64,000 bases of DNA from CAVSQX01 sp963730225. GTDB lineage: Bacteria; Planctomycetota; Phycisphaerae; Tepidisphaerales; Tepidisphaeraceae. The translations under genes and the position numbers were made by a program. Shown here piece after piece: positions 46,529-54,329 of the stretch (position 1 is its first letter; every line of letters starts with the position of its first letter). The stretch is taken from contig CAVSQX010000002.1 of assembly GCA_963730225.1 (NCBI GenBank), positions 124,001-188,000 of the forward strand, read 5' to 3'. The notes under the pieces were generated by a model. The model saw only the letters and a program-made list of their open reading frames with translations. It made no database searches and had not been told where the DNA came from.

Positions 46529-46808
46529 TTACGCTGCCGCCCGCGATCGCCGGCACAATGCTGATTTCGTCCCCGCTCTTCACCGGCGTCTCCAGGTTCT
46601 TCAAAAACCGAATGTCTTCATCGTTCACGTACACGTTCACGAACCGATTCAACTGATTCGGCCCCTTGAACAGCCGCGTTTCGATTCCGCTGGCTTTGGT
46701 CTTGAGGCTGTTGAGCACCTCGCCCACGCTCGCTCCGTCGGTTTCGACGATGTCGGCCCCGTTGGTGTAACTGCGAAGGGGTGAAGGAATCCGCACTTTG
46801 ATCGCCAT
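46529..46808 (-). CDS. MoaD/ThiS-family sulfur-carrier protein
   Basis: Ubiquitin-like protein of about 93 residues: IKVRIPSPLRSYTNGAD, VGEVLNSLKTK, FVNVYVNDEDIRFLKNLETPVKSGDEISIVPAIAGGS. Sulfur carriers end in Gly-Gly; here AIAGGS is near the end. The literal frame runs on to 46455, but one missing dinucleotide at 46531-46536 would give AGGSA then TAA at 46529, 15 bp before the NIL gene start. A few residues after GlyGly would need processing, as known for CysO-like carriers. Confidence 0.8.
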
Positions 46809-46900
46809 GATCGACGCAGTGTAGCGTCGCCTGGACGGGAATCAAATGCCGTTCGAAGGCGATCCCCCCATCCGCGTCGCTCGCGGGCGCCAGTCCCAGT

Positions 46901-48202
46901 TCACTGAACCGCCGCCGCCAGCAGCGTCTGATCGTCGATCAACGGCGTGCGATCCGTGAACGCCTCCAACGCACCCAACACTCGCCGCACCGACGCCTTG
47001 GCCGTCGGCTCGCCGGAGATCAAGGCTTCATCCAGCCGCTCAACTCCGAACATGTCTCGATTTCCACTTCGCGCTTCGACGATTCCATCCGTGTACAGCA
47101 TCAGAAGATCGCCTCGCTCCAGTTTCTGCTCGCTGGCTTCGTAAACCGATTCACCGAGCATCCCCAGCGGAATCCCGCCCTTGCCGTCCAGACTCGACAC
47201 TTTTCCCTCGCGCAGCAACCGCGGCGGATTGTGCCCCGCCCGCGCGTAAACCAGCTTGCCTTGAACTGAATCGTACAATCCATAAAACGCCGTCACGAAC
47301 GATCCGTTTCCATTGGTGTATTTGCTCGCCAGCGTCGCATTGACAAAGTTGAGCAAAGCCCCCGGCGGCGTTCCGCGGCCGGGATGCAGATGCGCGATTG
47401 CATGGGTGATCGCCATGATCACCGCCGCCGGCGCTCCGTGCCCACTGACATCCGCGATCAGAATCCCCCAGCATCCGTCGCCGCAGTCGAACAGATCATA
47501 ATAATCTCCCCCGGCCCGCGCGCTGGTCTGATACGACGCCGCCAGCTCCAGCCCCGCCACCTCCGGCAACTCCAGCGGCAACAGCGTTTGCTGAATCCGT
47601 CCCACCACGCGCAGCTCCTTGTCCAGCGCTTTGTTGACAACCTGCAATTCCTCGTGCGACTTCTGCAATTCCTTCCGCAGCACCAGATTCAAAACGCCCC
47701 GGCCCCACAGGTTCGACATCCAGACCAGATTGGGAATCTGCTCCAGCGGGAAATCCGCCGCATTCTTCACCAGCATCACGTTCGAATTCAGCGACTCCCC
47801 ATCTTCAAACTGCGGGGCGCTGACCAGCAGTTCGTATCCGCGCAGATAGTCGATCCCCGGATCGTCTTCCTTCAGCCGATCCGGCAGATTCTCAATCACT
47901 GCCGGCTCGTCGGAGTAAACCAATTCGCCCAGCAATCCGCAGGAAAACATCGGCAGGCGGTCGGTCTCTTTCCACGGATCGATCTGCTCGGTCCACTTTG
48001 AACTGCGTGTGATGCGATAGAACGGCTTTTGCAAATTCCGCCGGCTGACCGAAACCCGCGCCGAGATGGGCAGCAGGCCGAGCATGCGCAGCCGCTCCCC
48101 GTACAAAACCGCCGCCGCCTGCGGATCGTCCACTTTGCTCAGGTCGCGCATCATGTCGACGATGAGCTTCAATTGCTCGCGCCATGGGCGTCGCTGGATC
48201 AT
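46901..48202 (-). CDS. PP2C-type (SpoIIE/RsbU) serine phosphatase with N-terminal sensor
   Basis: A 433-residue regulator. The N-terminal ~180 residues resemble a GAF-type sensor, followed by a short coiled coil (KELQKSHEELQVVNKALDKEL) and the SpoIIE phosphatase domain (about 205-430): LLPLELPEVAGLELAASYQ, SARAGGDYYDLFDC, GILIADVSGHGAPAAVIMA, LVYARAGHNPPRLL, LLMLYTDGIVEARS and a final DDQTLLAAAV. Metal-binding Asp residues are present. It probably acts in a partner-switching pathway; no anti-sigma or STAS gene is next to it. Confidence 0.92.
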   Translation of the reverse strand: MIQRRPWREQLKLIVDMMRDLSKVDDPQAAAVLYGERLRMLGLLPISARVSVSRRNLQKPFYRITRSSKWTEQIDPWKETDRLPMFSCGLLGELVYSDEPAVIENLPDRLKEDDPGIDYLRGYELLVSAPQFEDGESLNSNVMLVKNAADFPLEQIPNLVWMSNLWGRGVLNLVLRKELQKSHEELQVVNKALDKELRVVGRIQQTLLPLELPEVAGLELAASYQTSARAGGDYYDLFDCGDGCWGILIADVSGHGAPAAVIMAITHAIAHLHPGRGTPPGALLNFVNATLASKYTNGNGSFVTAFYGLYDSVQGKLVYARAGHNPPRLLREGKVSSLDGKGGIPLGMLGESVYEASEQKLERGDLLMLYTDGIVEARSGNRDMFGVERLDEALISGEPTAKASVRRVLGALEAFTDRTPLIDDQTLLAAAVQ

Positions 48203-48281
48203 GGCCTCATTCTATGTCCGCCCGGATTAAAAAACCCGGCGTTCCCTTGACGGCGGGCTGGAACGAGATCATACTTGCATC

Positions 48282-48677
48282 ATGACGCAAATAAGCAATC
48301 GAAGGCCGTTGACGCCAAAACAAGCGGCCGGTTGTTGCGGGCCGATCGACGATCTGCTCGATGCCGAGTTGTTCAAGGGGCTTTGCGACCCGACCCGCCT
48401 GAGGTTGCTGGGATGCCTGTCCAAATGCGGGCGGGCCTGCTCGGTGAGCGAAATCGCCGGGTGCTGCTCGGTCGATTTTTCCGTCGTGTCGCGCCACCTG
48501 GCGCTTTTGGAGCGAGCGGGAATCGTGGAGTCGACCAAAGAGGGTCGAACCGTATCTTACACCGTAAAATACACCGAGCTGGCCGAAAAGCTGCGGGCTC
48601 TTGCCGAAGCGCTGGACGGATACGGACCGTCGTCGAAACGTGGCCGCGGGACGGGGGCGTGTTGTGTCAGCAGGTAG
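48282..48677 (+). CDS. arsR: ArsR-family arsenic-responsive repressor
   Basis: Winged-helix repressor of 131 residues heading the arsenic operon. LFKGLCDPTRLRLLGCLSKCGRACSVSEIAGCC and SVVSRHLALLERAGIVESTKEGRTVSYTV are the HTH/wing. Cys pairs at AAGCCG (N-terminus), CLSKCGRAC, AGCC and GACC (C-terminus) offer As(III)-binding sites. The ATG lies right after a possible -10-like CATACT and an imperfect TTGC...GCAA element. The end overlaps arsC by 14 bp. Confidence 0.9.
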   Translation: MTQISNRRPLTPKQAAGCCGPIDDLLDAELFKGLCDPTRLRLLGCLSKCGRACSVSEIAGCCSVDFSVVSRHLALLERAGIVESTKEGRTVSYTVKYTELAEKLRALAEALDGYGPSSKRGRGTGACCVSR

Positions 48678-49110
48678 CCCAAAGCTGCGCGTGCTTTTTC
48701 TCTGCACCGGGAATTCTTGCCGCAGTCAGATGGCCGAGGGATGGGCGCGGCAACTAAAGGGGGACATTTGCGAGCCATATTCCGCCGGTATCCAGCCTCG
48801 TGGCATGGATCCGCTCGCCGTCGCGGTGATGCGCGAGGCCGGCGTCGATATCAGCCGTCAACATTCCAAGCACGTCGATGAGCTGAAGGATTTGACTTTC
48901 GACTACGTTTTCACCGTGTGCGACGAAGTTCACGGGGCCTGTCCGATTTTCCCCGGGGAAACCAGGACCGTCCACGTCGGATTTGACGATCCGCCCCGCC
49001 TTGCCGCTTCGGCGTCAACCCCGGCGGAGGCGCTACGGCATTACCGCCGGGTGCGGGATGAAATTCGCGCCTTCGTGGAAACCTGGAAACCCCGGAGCAA
49101 CAGCCGATGA
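48664..49110 (+). CDS. arsC: Arsenate reductase, low-molecular-weight phosphatase type
   Basis: Reduces As(V) to As(III) with thioredoxin. The 148-residue protein carries the P-loop CTGNSCRSQMAEGWAR (nucleophilic Cys, C-x5-R), then GIQPRGMDPLAVAVM, FTVCDEVHGACPIFPG with the redox Cys pair, and GFDDPP. GTG 48664 is preferred because longer readings run through arsR; it overlaps arsR by 14 bp. The stop overlaps the next start as ATGA. Confidence 0.92.
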   Translation: MSAGSPKLRVLFLCTGNSCRSQMAEGWARQLKGDICEPYSAGIQPRGMDPLAVAVMREAGVDISRQHSKHVDELKDLTFDYVFTVCDEVHGACPIFPGETRTVHVGFDDPPRLAASASTPAEALRHYRRVRDEIRAFVETWKPRSNSR

Positions 49111-49798
49111 AAAAATATTTCGCGGAAATCCTAGGCACTTTCGCCCTTGTTTTTGCCGGCACCGGCGCGATCGTGATCGACGATCTAACCGCCGGCGGTG
49201 TGACCCATGTCGGCGTCGCGCTCACGTTCGGGCTGATCGTCATGGCCATGATCTACGCCGTCGGCGATGTTTCGGCGCGCTTTTGAATCCAGCCGTCACG
49301 GTCGGATTCGTCGTCGCGCGACGGCTCGGGCCGCGCTGCCTTGGCCCTTACATCCTGAGCCAGATCGCCGGTGCGCTTCTGGCCAGCGTTTCGCTGTGGT
49401 GTATGTTCGGCAATCGCGCCCGCCTCGGCGCAACCGAACCGTTGGGTTCCGCCTGGCAATCCTTCGTATTGGAAGCCGTGCTCACGGGCATCCTGATGTT
49501 TGTGATTCTCTGTGTTTCCACCGGTTCCCGGGAAGTCGGCACGGTGGCGGGAATCGCCGTCGGGGGCGTCATTGGATTGGAGGCGCTTTTCGCCGGACCC
49601 ATCTGCGGCGCGTCGATGAATCCGGCCCGCTCGCTCGCTCCCGCGATCGTGAGCGGACATTTGGCGAATCTGTGGATCTATCTCACAGCGCCGTTTTTAG
49701 GTTCTATCGTCGCCGTCCCGCTTTGGAGGGCGACGCGGCCAATTTCCCAAAATCTTGCGGCAGCCGAACAACTGTCCGCGCGGGAGGTCAATTCATGA
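49107..49798 (+). CDS. MIP-family aquaglyceroporin, AqpS-like (frame change)
   Basis: Six-helix channel of about 230 residues: MKKYFAEILGTFALVFAGTG, first NPA box LLNPAVTVGF, second NPA box SMNPARSLAP, and FLGSIVAVPLW. A stop appears after ~53 codons (VSARF); adding one G at GTTTCGGCG (about 49267) restores VSGALLNPAVT. In rhizobial ars operons AqpS exports As(III) made by ArsC; the position between arsC and arsM suggests the same. ATGA overlaps at both ends show tight translational coupling. Confidence 0.87.
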
Positions 49799-50688
49799 GC
49801 AACGAAATCGAACAATTCGTGCAGGACAAATATTCTCAGGTGGCCAAAAGTTCCCTGTCGAACGGCGACGCCGGCGTGCGGGCGGTGGCCCAGGCGTTTG
49901 GATATTCTCCGCAGGAGCTTTCATCCATTCCCGCCGACGCCAACATGGGACTTTCCTGCGGCAATCCGACCGCGTTCGCCACGCTGCGCCGGGGCGAAAC
50001 GGTCGTGGACCTTGGATGCGGCGGTGGATTGGACGTGTTTCTCGCCGCCGGGAAAGTCGGTCCGGAGGGAAAGGCCGTCGGCATCGACATGACGGCGGAA
50101 ATGATCGCCCGGGCGAAAAAGAACGCCGTGGAAGGCGGCTTCTCAAACGTTGAATTTCACCTGGCCCACATCGACGCCATGCCGCTGGCGGACGAATCGG
50201 CGGATTGCGTCATCAGCAATTGCGTGATCAATCTAGCTTCCGACAAGGTCGCCGTGTTCCGTGAAATCTTCCGCGTGCTCAAACCCGGCGGCCGGCTTGC
50301 CGTCAGCGACATCGCCCTGAAAAAGCCGCTGCCGGCTGAACTGGCGAAGGACTTGTTCGCGTATGTCGGTTGCGTCGCCGGGGCCATTTCGATCGACGAT
50401 TACCGAAAGGGCCTGCTGGCAGCGGGGTTTTCGCAGGTGCACATTGTCGATGCGGGGTCGGATCTCAATGCGTACGCCAAAATTGCCGGACAATCGGCAT
50501 GCTGCTCGCCGCCGATGAAGGAAAAGATTTCCCTGCCCGTCGACGAAGCGCACTGTTGCGGACCCGACTGTTGCGTCACGAAGGAAGCCGGCCTGCACGA
50601 AGCCGTTGCCGCCCTGATCGCGCGATACGATGTGAACGAATATGCCGCCAGCGTGAAGGTGTTTGCCCTAAAGCCAACGGCTGGTTGA
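49795..50688 (+). CDS. arsM: Arsenite S-adenosylmethionine methyltransferase
   Basis: Methylates As(III) stepwise to volatile or excretable forms. The 297-residue product shows LSCGNPTAFATL (first catalytic Cys), the SAM site VVDLGCGGGLDVFLAA, IDMTAEMI, ISNCVINLASDK (second Cys), the third Cys in YVGCVAGAISIDDY, and a Cys-rich C-terminus (SACCSPP, HCCGPDCC). GGGAGG (49782-49787) precedes the ATG, which overlaps the aquaporin stop. Intact. Confidence 0.94.
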   Translation: MSNEIEQFVQDKYSQVAKSSLSNGDAGVRAVAQAFGYSPQELSSIPADANMGLSCGNPTAFATLRRGETVVDLGCGGGLDVFLAAGKVGPEGKAVGIDMTAEMIARAKKNAVEGGFSNVEFHLAHIDAMPLADESADCVISNCVINLASDKVAVFREIFRVLKPGGRLAVSDIALKKPLPAELAKDLFAYVGCVAGAISIDDYRKGLLAAGFSQVHIVDAGSDLNAYAKIAGQSACCSPPMKEKISLPVDEAHCCGPDCCVTKEAGLHEAVAALIARYDVNEYAASVKVFALKPTAG

Positions 50689-50740
50689 TCGAGCGGAATT
50701 TCAGCAGCCGGCGGTTGCGATGCGATAGAATGCGGCGGCC

Positions 50741-51106
50741 ATGTTTCCGCTGGCGTACGCCGATGCTTCCGATTCAACCCAAGCGAATTTTATCGCGGTG
50801 CTGCTGTGCGCCGCCGGCCTGGCGGTCGTGGGCGGGTTGACGGGATTTGCCATTCTACTGGGGAAGCGAAATCGCTCGCACGATCTGCTGATCACCATCG
50901 CAGCGCTCTGGGGCGTCGTGTCCGCCGGAACCATCGTCTACACGGTGATGGCGCAGTTGAAATGGTCGCAGGATCACCTGCTCGATCTGCAAAGCGGATA
51001 TGGAAATCCGCGCAACGTCCGCCGGCCGCTGCCCTGGGAATCATGGGCCGCGCTGGCAGCGGTGTATGTTCTGCTGCTGCTCTGGGCCGGCCGCAAAAAA
51101 GCCTGA
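50741..51106 (+). CDS. Small membrane protein, unknown
   Basis: A 121-residue protein with three hydrophobic segments (IAVLLCAAGLAVVGGLTGFAI, LLITIAALWGVVSAGTIVYTV, WAALAAVYVLLLLWAG). No family recognised. It follows arsM by 52 bp in the same direction and could belong to the operon, but there is no overlap. The ATG at 50741 starts MFPLAYADASDS; no strong Shine-Dalgarno. Convergent with the SRPBCC gene, 1 bp apart. Confidence 0.6.
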   Translation: MFPLAYADASDSTQANFIAVLLCAAGLAVVGGLTGFAILLGKRNRSHDLLITIAALWGVVSAGTIVYTVMAQLKWSQDHLLDLQSGYGNPRNVRRPLPWESWAALAAVYVLLLLWAGRKKA

Positions 51107-51107
51107 T

Positions 51108-51569
51108 TCACATCCCTTTGGGCCATTGCCGGGTGGATTCCAGCGACTCGCCGGTCTCGAGCATCGTTTTCAAGCTCGAGAGAATCTTCGGCCAACCCTG
51201 CGAGACCGCGTCGATCAGCTTCGTGCCCGGACCTTCCATCTCGTGCGTGATCGTCAGCCGCACGCAATCTGTCTGCGGCTCGAGTTCCATCGTGCAGATC
51301 GAATCGCCCTCGGCGTGCAGCTCGGGCCGGAATTGATTTCGCCACCGCAGCACCAATCGCCGCGGTTTGTCGATCTCGATGATTTCCCCCGCATCGCCGA
51401 TACGCCCATCGGGAATCATCAGCTTCCACGACGATCCCTTCTGCCACGTCGAATCCTGCCACACTTCTTGCCAGTATTTTCGGGTGAATTCCGGCTTGGT
51501 CAGCGCATCCCAGAGTTTTTCCGCGGTGGTGCGGATGTAGGTGACGTACACGAATGTCGATTTATTCAT
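51108..51569 (-). CDS. SRPBCC/AHSA1-domain protein
   Basis: A 153-residue START-like ligand-binding protein: VYVTYIRTTAEKLWDALTKPEFTRKYW at the N-terminus, W-rich central strands, RLVLRWRNQF, and LTITHEMEGPGTKLIDAVSQGWPKILSSLK. It is encoded with an upstream ArsR-type regulator, a very common pair. AGGAG (51576-51580) with a six-base spacer points to ATG 51569, overlapping the regulator's TAA by 8 bp; two earlier ATGs are less well placed. Ligand unknown. Confidence 0.88.
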   Translation of the reverse strand: MNKSTFVYVTYIRTTAEKLWDALTKPEFTRKYWQEVWQDSTWQKGSSWKLMIPDGRIGDAGEIIEIDKPRRLVLRWRNQFRPELHAEGDSICTMELEPQTDCVRLTITHEMEGPGTKLIDAVSQGWPKILSSLKTMLETGESLESTRQWPKGM

Positions 51570-51909
51570 CATCATCTCCTTCAAGCGTTCGTTTCAGATC
51601 GCGCAGCGCGTCGAGCCGGCCATGCTCGAATTTATTGATCCAGCGCCGGCTGATTTCGTGAATCGGCACGGGATTGAGATAGTGCAGTTTCTCGCGTCCC
51701 CGCCAGACGGTCACGACCAGGTTCGCCTCTTCGAGAATGCGAAGATGCTTGGTCACCGCCTGCCGGGTCATTTCCAGATGCAGGCACATCTCTCCCAGCG
51801 TTTGCCCGTTATCGCGGAAGATGCGGTCGAGCAGTTCCCGCCGGCTGGGATCGCCCAGGGCTTTGAACACTTCATCCAGGTCGCTGCGTTCCTTGACCAC
51901 GATCTTCAT
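51562..51909 (-). CDS. ArsR-family regulator of the SRPBCC pair
   Basis: A 115-residue winged-helix protein: DLDEVFKALGDPSRRELLDRIF, NGQTLGEMCLHLEMTRQAVTKHLRILEEANLVV and REKLHYLNPVPIHEI. It has no metal-binding Cys, so it is the SRPBCC-linked type, not arsenic-specific. A perfect palindrome abuts the start codon, indicating autoregulation. An in-frame ATG at 51930 lies within that palindrome and would add seven residues. Confidence 0.9.
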   Translation of the reverse strand: MKIVVKERSDLDEVFKALGDPSRRELLDRIFRDNGQTLGEMCLHLEMTRQAVTKHLRILEEANLVVTVWRGREKLHYLNPVPIHEISRRWINKFEHGRLDALRDLKRTLEGDDDE

Positions 51910-51910
51910 T

Positions 51911-51930
51911 ATGCAACCAAATGGTTGCAT
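51911..51930. promoter_or_regulatory. Probable operator of the ArsR/SRPBCC pair
   Basis: A perfect inverted repeat ATGCAACCA-N2-TGGTTGCAT directly upstream of the regulator start. AACCA/TGGTT half-sites are the known type for SRPBCC-linked ArsR regulators. Binding would occlude the ribosome start or promoter. Confidence 0.75.
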
Positions 51931-52044
51931 GTCAAGGACGAACTCCTATATTCTTCGTTTCGCCGGATATATACTTTCATGCGGGGCGTTAAGGGAAAAA
52001 CCCGCTTCGCTGAACAGCGCGTGCGCCCTAACCGGGCATCCAAG

Positions 52045-52271
52045 ATGCCCAGCGCCAGGGCCACGCTAGACGGAAGCTATTCATCGTCTTCTTGGCTGTA
52101 GTTCTGGCGATATTTCTCCTTTTCGTAATTTGGATATTGATGGGCCAACCAAAAAATTCCATAGGGAAGTCGATCTCGGGCAGCTCACGGACAAAATTCC
52201 GCGCACAACGCAACCGACCGCATGCTGTCGGAAAAAAAACCACCAAGCACACACTCGGCTCGCTGGCATAG
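52045..52271 (+). pseudogene. Possible frameshifted small membrane protein
   Basis: From ATG 52045 (MPSARATL) a one-base change near 52064-52068 would enter an open frame reading RRKLFIVFLAVVLAIFLLFV, an obvious transmembrane helix, then a basic tail to TAG 52269-52271. The second frame alone has no start codon before the helix. It may be a real ~74-residue gene hit by an indel, or chance. Confidence 0.3.
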
Positions 52272-52320
52272 CCCGAATCGAGTAAGATGCACGAAGACCA
52301 ATCCAACGGGCAGCGCAGAT

Positions 52321-52548
52321 ATGGTTCAGATATTTGCAGCGACATTTAAAGACGGTGTTTTCAAGCCTGATCGACAACCCGCATTATCGGACAGCGCGCG
52401 GGTGCGCCTTGTCGCGGAAACCATGGACGCCAATGAATCGGCTCGCGCCGATGAATCCTGGGCCGCGCTTCAGCATTTGTGGAACACATCCAACTTCAAC
52501 TCCGGGGGCCAGCGGCTGAGTCGTGATCAAATGCATGAACGCCGTTGA
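52321..52548 (+). CDS. DUF104-type (AF2212-like) antitoxin, orphan
   Basis: A 75-residue protein beginning MVQIFAATFKDGVFKPDRQP with ARVRLVAETM, the short beta-hairpin pattern (x-ATFxxGVFKP...RVRL) of VapB-like DUF104 antitoxins. The C-terminal part is helical and acidic/basic. The expected PIN-domain toxin does not follow; downstream is the convergent toxin-like gene. The antitoxin may be orphaned. Confidence 0.7.
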   Translation: MVQIFAATFKDGVFKPDRQPALSDSARVRLVAETMDANESARADESWAALQHLWNTSNFNSGGQRLSRDQMHERR

Positions 52549-52586
52549 CTGGCAATTCGGCTAATTCCGACCTTCGGCGGTTCAGA

Positions 52587-52922
52587 TCATTGTTTGTGTC
52601 TCTTGCCACCAAGGCCCCGATAGCCGGGGCGTTTTGGCGATCGCGCCTTGAGTTTGGGATGCGTGATGTTTCCGCTCCAGTCGATATTCAGATGGTCGCC
52701 GTTGGCAACTTGAACGTCCCACTCCCAGTTCTCTCCTTCGGTGCGGCTGGGCCCTTTGCGCCAGCGCCGCGCTTTGATGTCGATATATTCCCCTCTGGAA
52801 TTCTTGCGGAGCGGTTGATGGGGCAGCCAATGTTTCGGAGGGACAAATGGGAAGTCGCCGCCGATCGGCAGATTGTGCTGACGCAGAATTTGGCGTGTTC
52901 GTTCTTGCTCGTCGAGAGTCAC
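52587..52922 (-). CDS. Stand-alone Ntox17-like toxin domain
   Basis: A 111-residue protein: FPFVPPKHWLPHQPLRKN, GEYIDIKARRWRKGPSRTEG, EWDVQVANGDHLNIDWSGNITH. This order (FVPP, G-x-YID, W.KGPSRT, EWDVQ, H-N-G-I-H) matches, from memory, polymorphic toxin type 17 domains, normally the C-terminal tip of very large secreted toxins. Here it has no delivery domain and starts at GTG 52922, 12 bp after an immunity-like gene. It may be a displaced toxin tip or a small toxin-antitoxin unit. Function (nuclease) is only predicted for the family. Confidence 0.6.
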   Translation of the reverse strand: MTLDEQERTRQILRQHNLPIGGDFPFVPPKHWLPHQPLRKNSRGEYIDIKARRWRKGPSRTEGENWEWDVQVANGDHLNIDWSGNITHPKLKARSPKRPGYRGLGGKRHKQ

Positions 52923-52934
52923 GTGTGCGTTTGG

Positions 52935-53357
52935 CTAGGCGACGAGCGTTCCATTCCCGTCCTTGTCGACCCGCACCCGACGGGCGGGAGCGCCGCCGTA
53001 GACGACATCTTCGGGAATATTCTCGCCGGTATCCCAAAGAGACTGCTCATGAAGCACGAAGGTTTCCTGCTTGGCCGGAAAATAGACGGTGTAGGTGCGA
53101 CCGCCCTGGCCGTTGGCCGCGTCGAGAACGATGCCGACATTTCCGCAAACGTCGGCCACTTCGTCGGCATTGCCGATGGCGACGACTTTCGCATATTCGG
53201 GCAGCGGAATCCGTTGACCGTTTCGAGAGGTTTTGAGGCTTTTCACTTGGCGTCTTAGCATGCCGACTTCCCATTTGAGTTTGGCCAGTTCACGCGATTT
53301 CGCTGATGTCGAGCGCGAGCGGGCCGATTTTCGGGAGGATTTGTGAGTTGCAGCCAT
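52935..53357 (-). CDS. Imm31-like immunity protein with basic N-terminal extension
   Basis: A 140-residue protein. The N-terminal 50 residues are very basic and coiled-coil-like (KSARSRSTSAKSRELAKLKW, MLRRQVKSLK). The C-terminal domain (YAKVVAIGNADEVADVCGNV, GIVLDA, YTVYFPAKQETFVLHEQSLWDTG, RRVRVDKDGNGTLVA) resembles Imm31-type immunity proteins as I recall them. It precedes the Ntox17-like gene, the reverse of the usual toxin-immunity order. Start ATG 53357; identification is moderate. Confidence 0.5.
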   Translation of the reverse strand: MAATHKSSRKSARSRSTSAKSRELAKLKWEVGMLRRQVKSLKTSRNGQRIPLPEYAKVVAIGNADEVADVCGNVGIVLDAANGQGGRTYTVYFPAKQETFVLHEQSLWDTGENIPEDVVYGGAPARRVRVDKDGNGTLVA

Positions 53358-53426
53358 CGTTGTGAATCGGATTATCGTCCGATTCAAGGGGAAAGTCGAG
53401 CGATGGTACGCGCGGTGTTTGTTCGC

Positions 53427-54144
53427 TTACTTCGGATGCGGCTCCGGTTGCCCGTAGTACGCCCCGGGGCCGTGCTTGCGGAGGAAATGTTTGTCCAGAA
53501 GTGTTTGCGAGATTGGCTTCATGCCGGGCGAAAGGGCCAGCGTATTGAGCGCCATCAGCGCCGCGAATTCCAGCACGATGGAATTCTCCACCGCTTTTTC
53601 AATCGTCTTTCCCCAACTGAACGGCGCGTGCGAAGCCACCAGCACGCCGGGCACATTCAGGGGATCGAGCTTGCGGGCGGCAAAACAGTCGACGATCGCG
53701 CGGCCGGTGTTCAGTTCGTAATCGGCTTCGATCGTCGGGGATTTCATTTCGTCGGTGACGGGAATGGCTCCATAAAAATTGTCGGCCTGGGTCGTGCCGA
53801 AGCAGGGAATCTCGCGGCGGGCCTGGGCGAAGCTGGTCGCCGCCAGCGAGTGCGTGTGCACGATTCCGCCGATCGAATCGAACGAACGATACAGATGCAG
53901 GTGCGTCGGCGTGTCGGAGGATGGCCGACCGGATCCTTCGATCTTCTGGCCGGTCGCGATCGACAAGACCACGATATCGGCGGCCTTGAGTTCCTTGTAG
54001 GGCACGCCGCTGGGCTTGATGGCCATGATGCCGGCGGCGCGATCGGCGGCGCTGGCGTTGCCCCAGGTCAGCACGACTAAGCCCGCGGTGACCAGATCGA
54101 GGTTCGCCTTGCAGACGCGGCTCTTTGAGGGAATCGTAGGACAT
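53427..54144 (-). CDS. araD: L-ribulose-5-phosphate 4-epimerase (frame change)
   Basis: Last step of L-arabinose catabolism, giving D-xylulose 5-phosphate. Class II aldolase-like fold: VVLTWGNASAADR, IMAIKPSGVPYKEL, RPSSDTPTHLHLYRSF, GGIVHTHSLAATSFAQ with zinc His residues, CFGTTQADNFYG and VLVASHAPFSWGK. The first eight residues (MSYDSLKE) lie in another frame; a GC dinucleotide loss at 54116-54122 explains it (KERRVCKANLDLV). It is separated from araA by 185 bp holding a word palindrome. Confidence 0.92.
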
Positions 54145-54167
54145 GGCAGCGCTTAGGCCGTGCTATT

Positions 54168-54310
54168 CACCACGGAGGCACGGAGATCACGGAGAAGCCC
54201 AGGGGCGGTGAAAGCTTACATCCAAAACAACCGCTGAATTCTTACCGCGCCTGCGCGGATGGCAAATAAATCTCCGTTGCTGTCTCCGTGCCCTCCGTGC
54301 CTCCGTGGTG
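54168..54310. repeat. Word-type palindrome, CACGGAGG word, between araA and araD
   Basis: The left arm CACCACGGAGGCACGGAG plus ATCACGGAG (54168-54194) pairs with the right arm CTCCGTGCCCTCCGTG and CCTCCGTGGTG (54272-54310). The 77-bp loop contains a second small hairpin CCGCGC-CT-GCGCGG. It lies inside the ara operon and could reduce araD transcription or protect mRNA ends. Confidence 0.85.
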
Positions 54311-54329
54311 TTCTTTCAGTTTTCTCCGA

